NCBI GenBank assembly: GCA_910574885.1
Contig: CAJTDD010000002.1
Location: 285,784 to 349,783 of the forward strand
DNA length: 64,000 bases
Source of the DNA: Lachnospiraceae bacterium
GTDB taxonomy: Bacteria; Bacillota; Clostridia; Lachnospirales; Lachnospiraceae
Reading direction: 5' to 3'
The position numbers and the translations under genes were made by a program. Under the pieces are notes generated by a model that searched no databases, had not been told where the DNA came from, and worked only from the letters and a program-made list of their open reading frames with translations. Below are positions 63,111 through 64,000 of the stretch, one piece after another. The number at the start of each line of letters is the position of its first letter. Within the stretch, counting starts at the first letter, position 1.

Positions 63111-64000
63111 CTACACCCCTTTCAGCCTGTCAAAATAAAACGACGGCATATATTCATCGTTAAAAAACTCGATATTCTCTACTCCCATCGCCTGTAACTG
63201 CCGCTTAATTTCACGGTAATAAATATTACAGATAAAGACCCCGCAATCCTCCGGCAGGTCTTTCATCGCCCCAGGCGGTTTCACCTCAAGGCCGCAGAAT
63301 ACCGTCCCCCATGTCTTTTCATTATTATCACAGGTAAACAGCGGCGGGTATTTCTCCCCGTAGCATTTCATATAATTCCGGCACATGTTCCCTGCGCCGA
63401 ACAGCACAATCTTCCGGTACTTCTTCAGCAGGTTCTCAATCCCTATTTGCCATTGGAAATAGTCTGCCGTCGCCTTTGCGAGCCTTAGAAGGGGCGGACG
63501 CAAAAGCGGGGAAAATGTGACCACCGTGTCAAAGGCATCCAGAATTAACTGCCCGTCAAACCCAATCTCCCTAAGCCCACGCAAAAGCCGCAGCCAATCC
63601 GTCCGCGGCTTTCCAAAGCAAGCGCAGGTAAACGGCAGCAGGGAGCCTTCATTCTGCCCGTCGCAATCCCTTAAAACCACTGCTTTAAGCCGCTCCCCTA
63701 ATGCAAGGGCGAACTCATACATGTCCTGCCCGCACAGGCTTAACACGCCCACGTCCATGCAGAACCCGAAACGCTCCTCCCCGACTTCCTGGTTTAGCCA
63801 ATCCAGCCACATTGCGGCTTCCTCACCGTCGGAACAAACGCTTCGCACCATCCGGCCATTCCGATTGCGGCACTGATTTTCAAGCAAAATCATAACACCG
63901 TTTTCACGGGCCGTCTCTGCCAGACCCAGGTAATACTTTCGGTTTATCCGCCATTCACCTTCCCAGACGGTCCCCGCATTGTCTGAACAAAAAGAATTGG
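63111..64000 (-). CDS. TIM barrel isomerase-like protein with C-terminal nucleotide-binding-like domain, cut by window end
   Basis: The frame stays open to the window edge, so the start lies outside. The visible N-terminal part is a TIM barrel of the same superfamily as the downstream gene (MILLENQCRN, FGFCMDVGVL, AVVLRDCDG, LILDAFDTVV). From about residue 180 of the visible part a Rossmann-like domain follows (RKIVLFGAGNMCRNYMKCYG, PLFTCDNNEKTWG), as found fused to sugar-modifying enzymes. Some barrel metal positions look altered compared with the downstream paralogue. Substrate unknown. Confidence 0.75.
   Translation of the reverse strand, partial: NSFCSDNAGTVWEGEWRINRKYYLGLAETARENGVMILLENQCRNRNGRMVRSVCSDGEEAAMWLDWLNQEVGEERFGFCMDVGVLSLCGQDMYEFALALGERLKAVVLRDCDGQNEGSLLPFTCACFGKPRTDWLRLLRGLREIGFDGQLILDAFDTVVTFSPLLRPPLLRLAKATADYFQWQIGIENLLKKYRKIVLFGAGNMCRNYMKCYGEKYPPLFTCDNNEKTWGTVFCGLEVKPPGAMKDLPEDCGVFICNIYYREIKRQLQAMGVENIEFFNDEYMPSFYFDRLKGV

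Overview
The window reads as a chromosomal motility region of a Gram-positive anaerobe of the class Clostridia, most likely a gut Lachnospiraceae. The grounds are protein style and gene content: a Firmicutes-type FliY with CheC-like domains, CheC, CheD, CheV, FlbD, a GTG-started chemoreceptor and strong AGGAGG ribosome binding sites. The organism is an inference.

Region 1 (1-2.3 kb) holds the tail of a ComFB-domain gene and a chemoreceptor, separated by a hairpin. Region 2 (2.4-30.0 kb) is one long minus-strand flagellar and chemotaxis operon. In transcription order it is flgB, fliE, fliF, fliG, fliH, fliI, fliJ, fliK, flgD, a TIGR02530-type protein, flgE, flbD, motA, motB, fliM, cheY, flgC, fliY, fliO, fliP, fliQ, fliR, flhB, flhA, fliA, two rod genes, cheC, cheD, cheV, an EAL-HDOD protein and an HExxH protein. 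flgC sits away from flgB, and fliL, flhF and flhG are not present in their usual places. Region 3 (30.0-33.2 kb) holds a lytic transglycosylase and a second chemoreceptor.

Region 4 (33.2-50.6 kb) is the most striking part. Two flagellin-glycosyltransferase cassettes point away from each other: flagellin A with two glycosyltransferases on the minus strand, and flagellin B with three on the plus strand. Between them lies a segment of about 5 kb carrying a small glycosyltransferase, a Hin/Pin-type serine recombinase and two AAA-ATPase/PD-(D/E)XK genes. Each end of the segment has a 28-bp imperfect palindrome with an asymmetric GT centre, in inverted orientation. The flagellin leaders are clearly alike on the flagellin side of these sites and lose that similarity on the inner side. 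A good sigma-28-like promoter lies just inside the left site and points at flagellin A; no such promoter is visible at the right end. I infer a flagellin phase switch: inversion of the segment would move the promoter from cassette A to cassette B, changing flagellin and perhaps its sugar modification together. Both leaders also carry a conserved hairpin with a GGA loop, as expected for CsrA control.

Region 5 (50.6-62.1 kb) is AT-rich accessory DNA. It has small membrane proteins (one frameshifted) with very strong hairpin terminators, an SLH surface protein that looks like two proteins fused at a sortase-like signal, a remnant of a PD-(D/E)XK gene, a two-gene unit coding for a diadenylate-cyclase-like protein and a large HExxH protein, a 166-bp CTAG-bounded palindromic repeat, and a membrane-anchored TPR protein. 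Region 6 (62.1-64.0 kb) has two adjacent TIM-barrel sugar-isomerase-like genes, the last cut by the window end.
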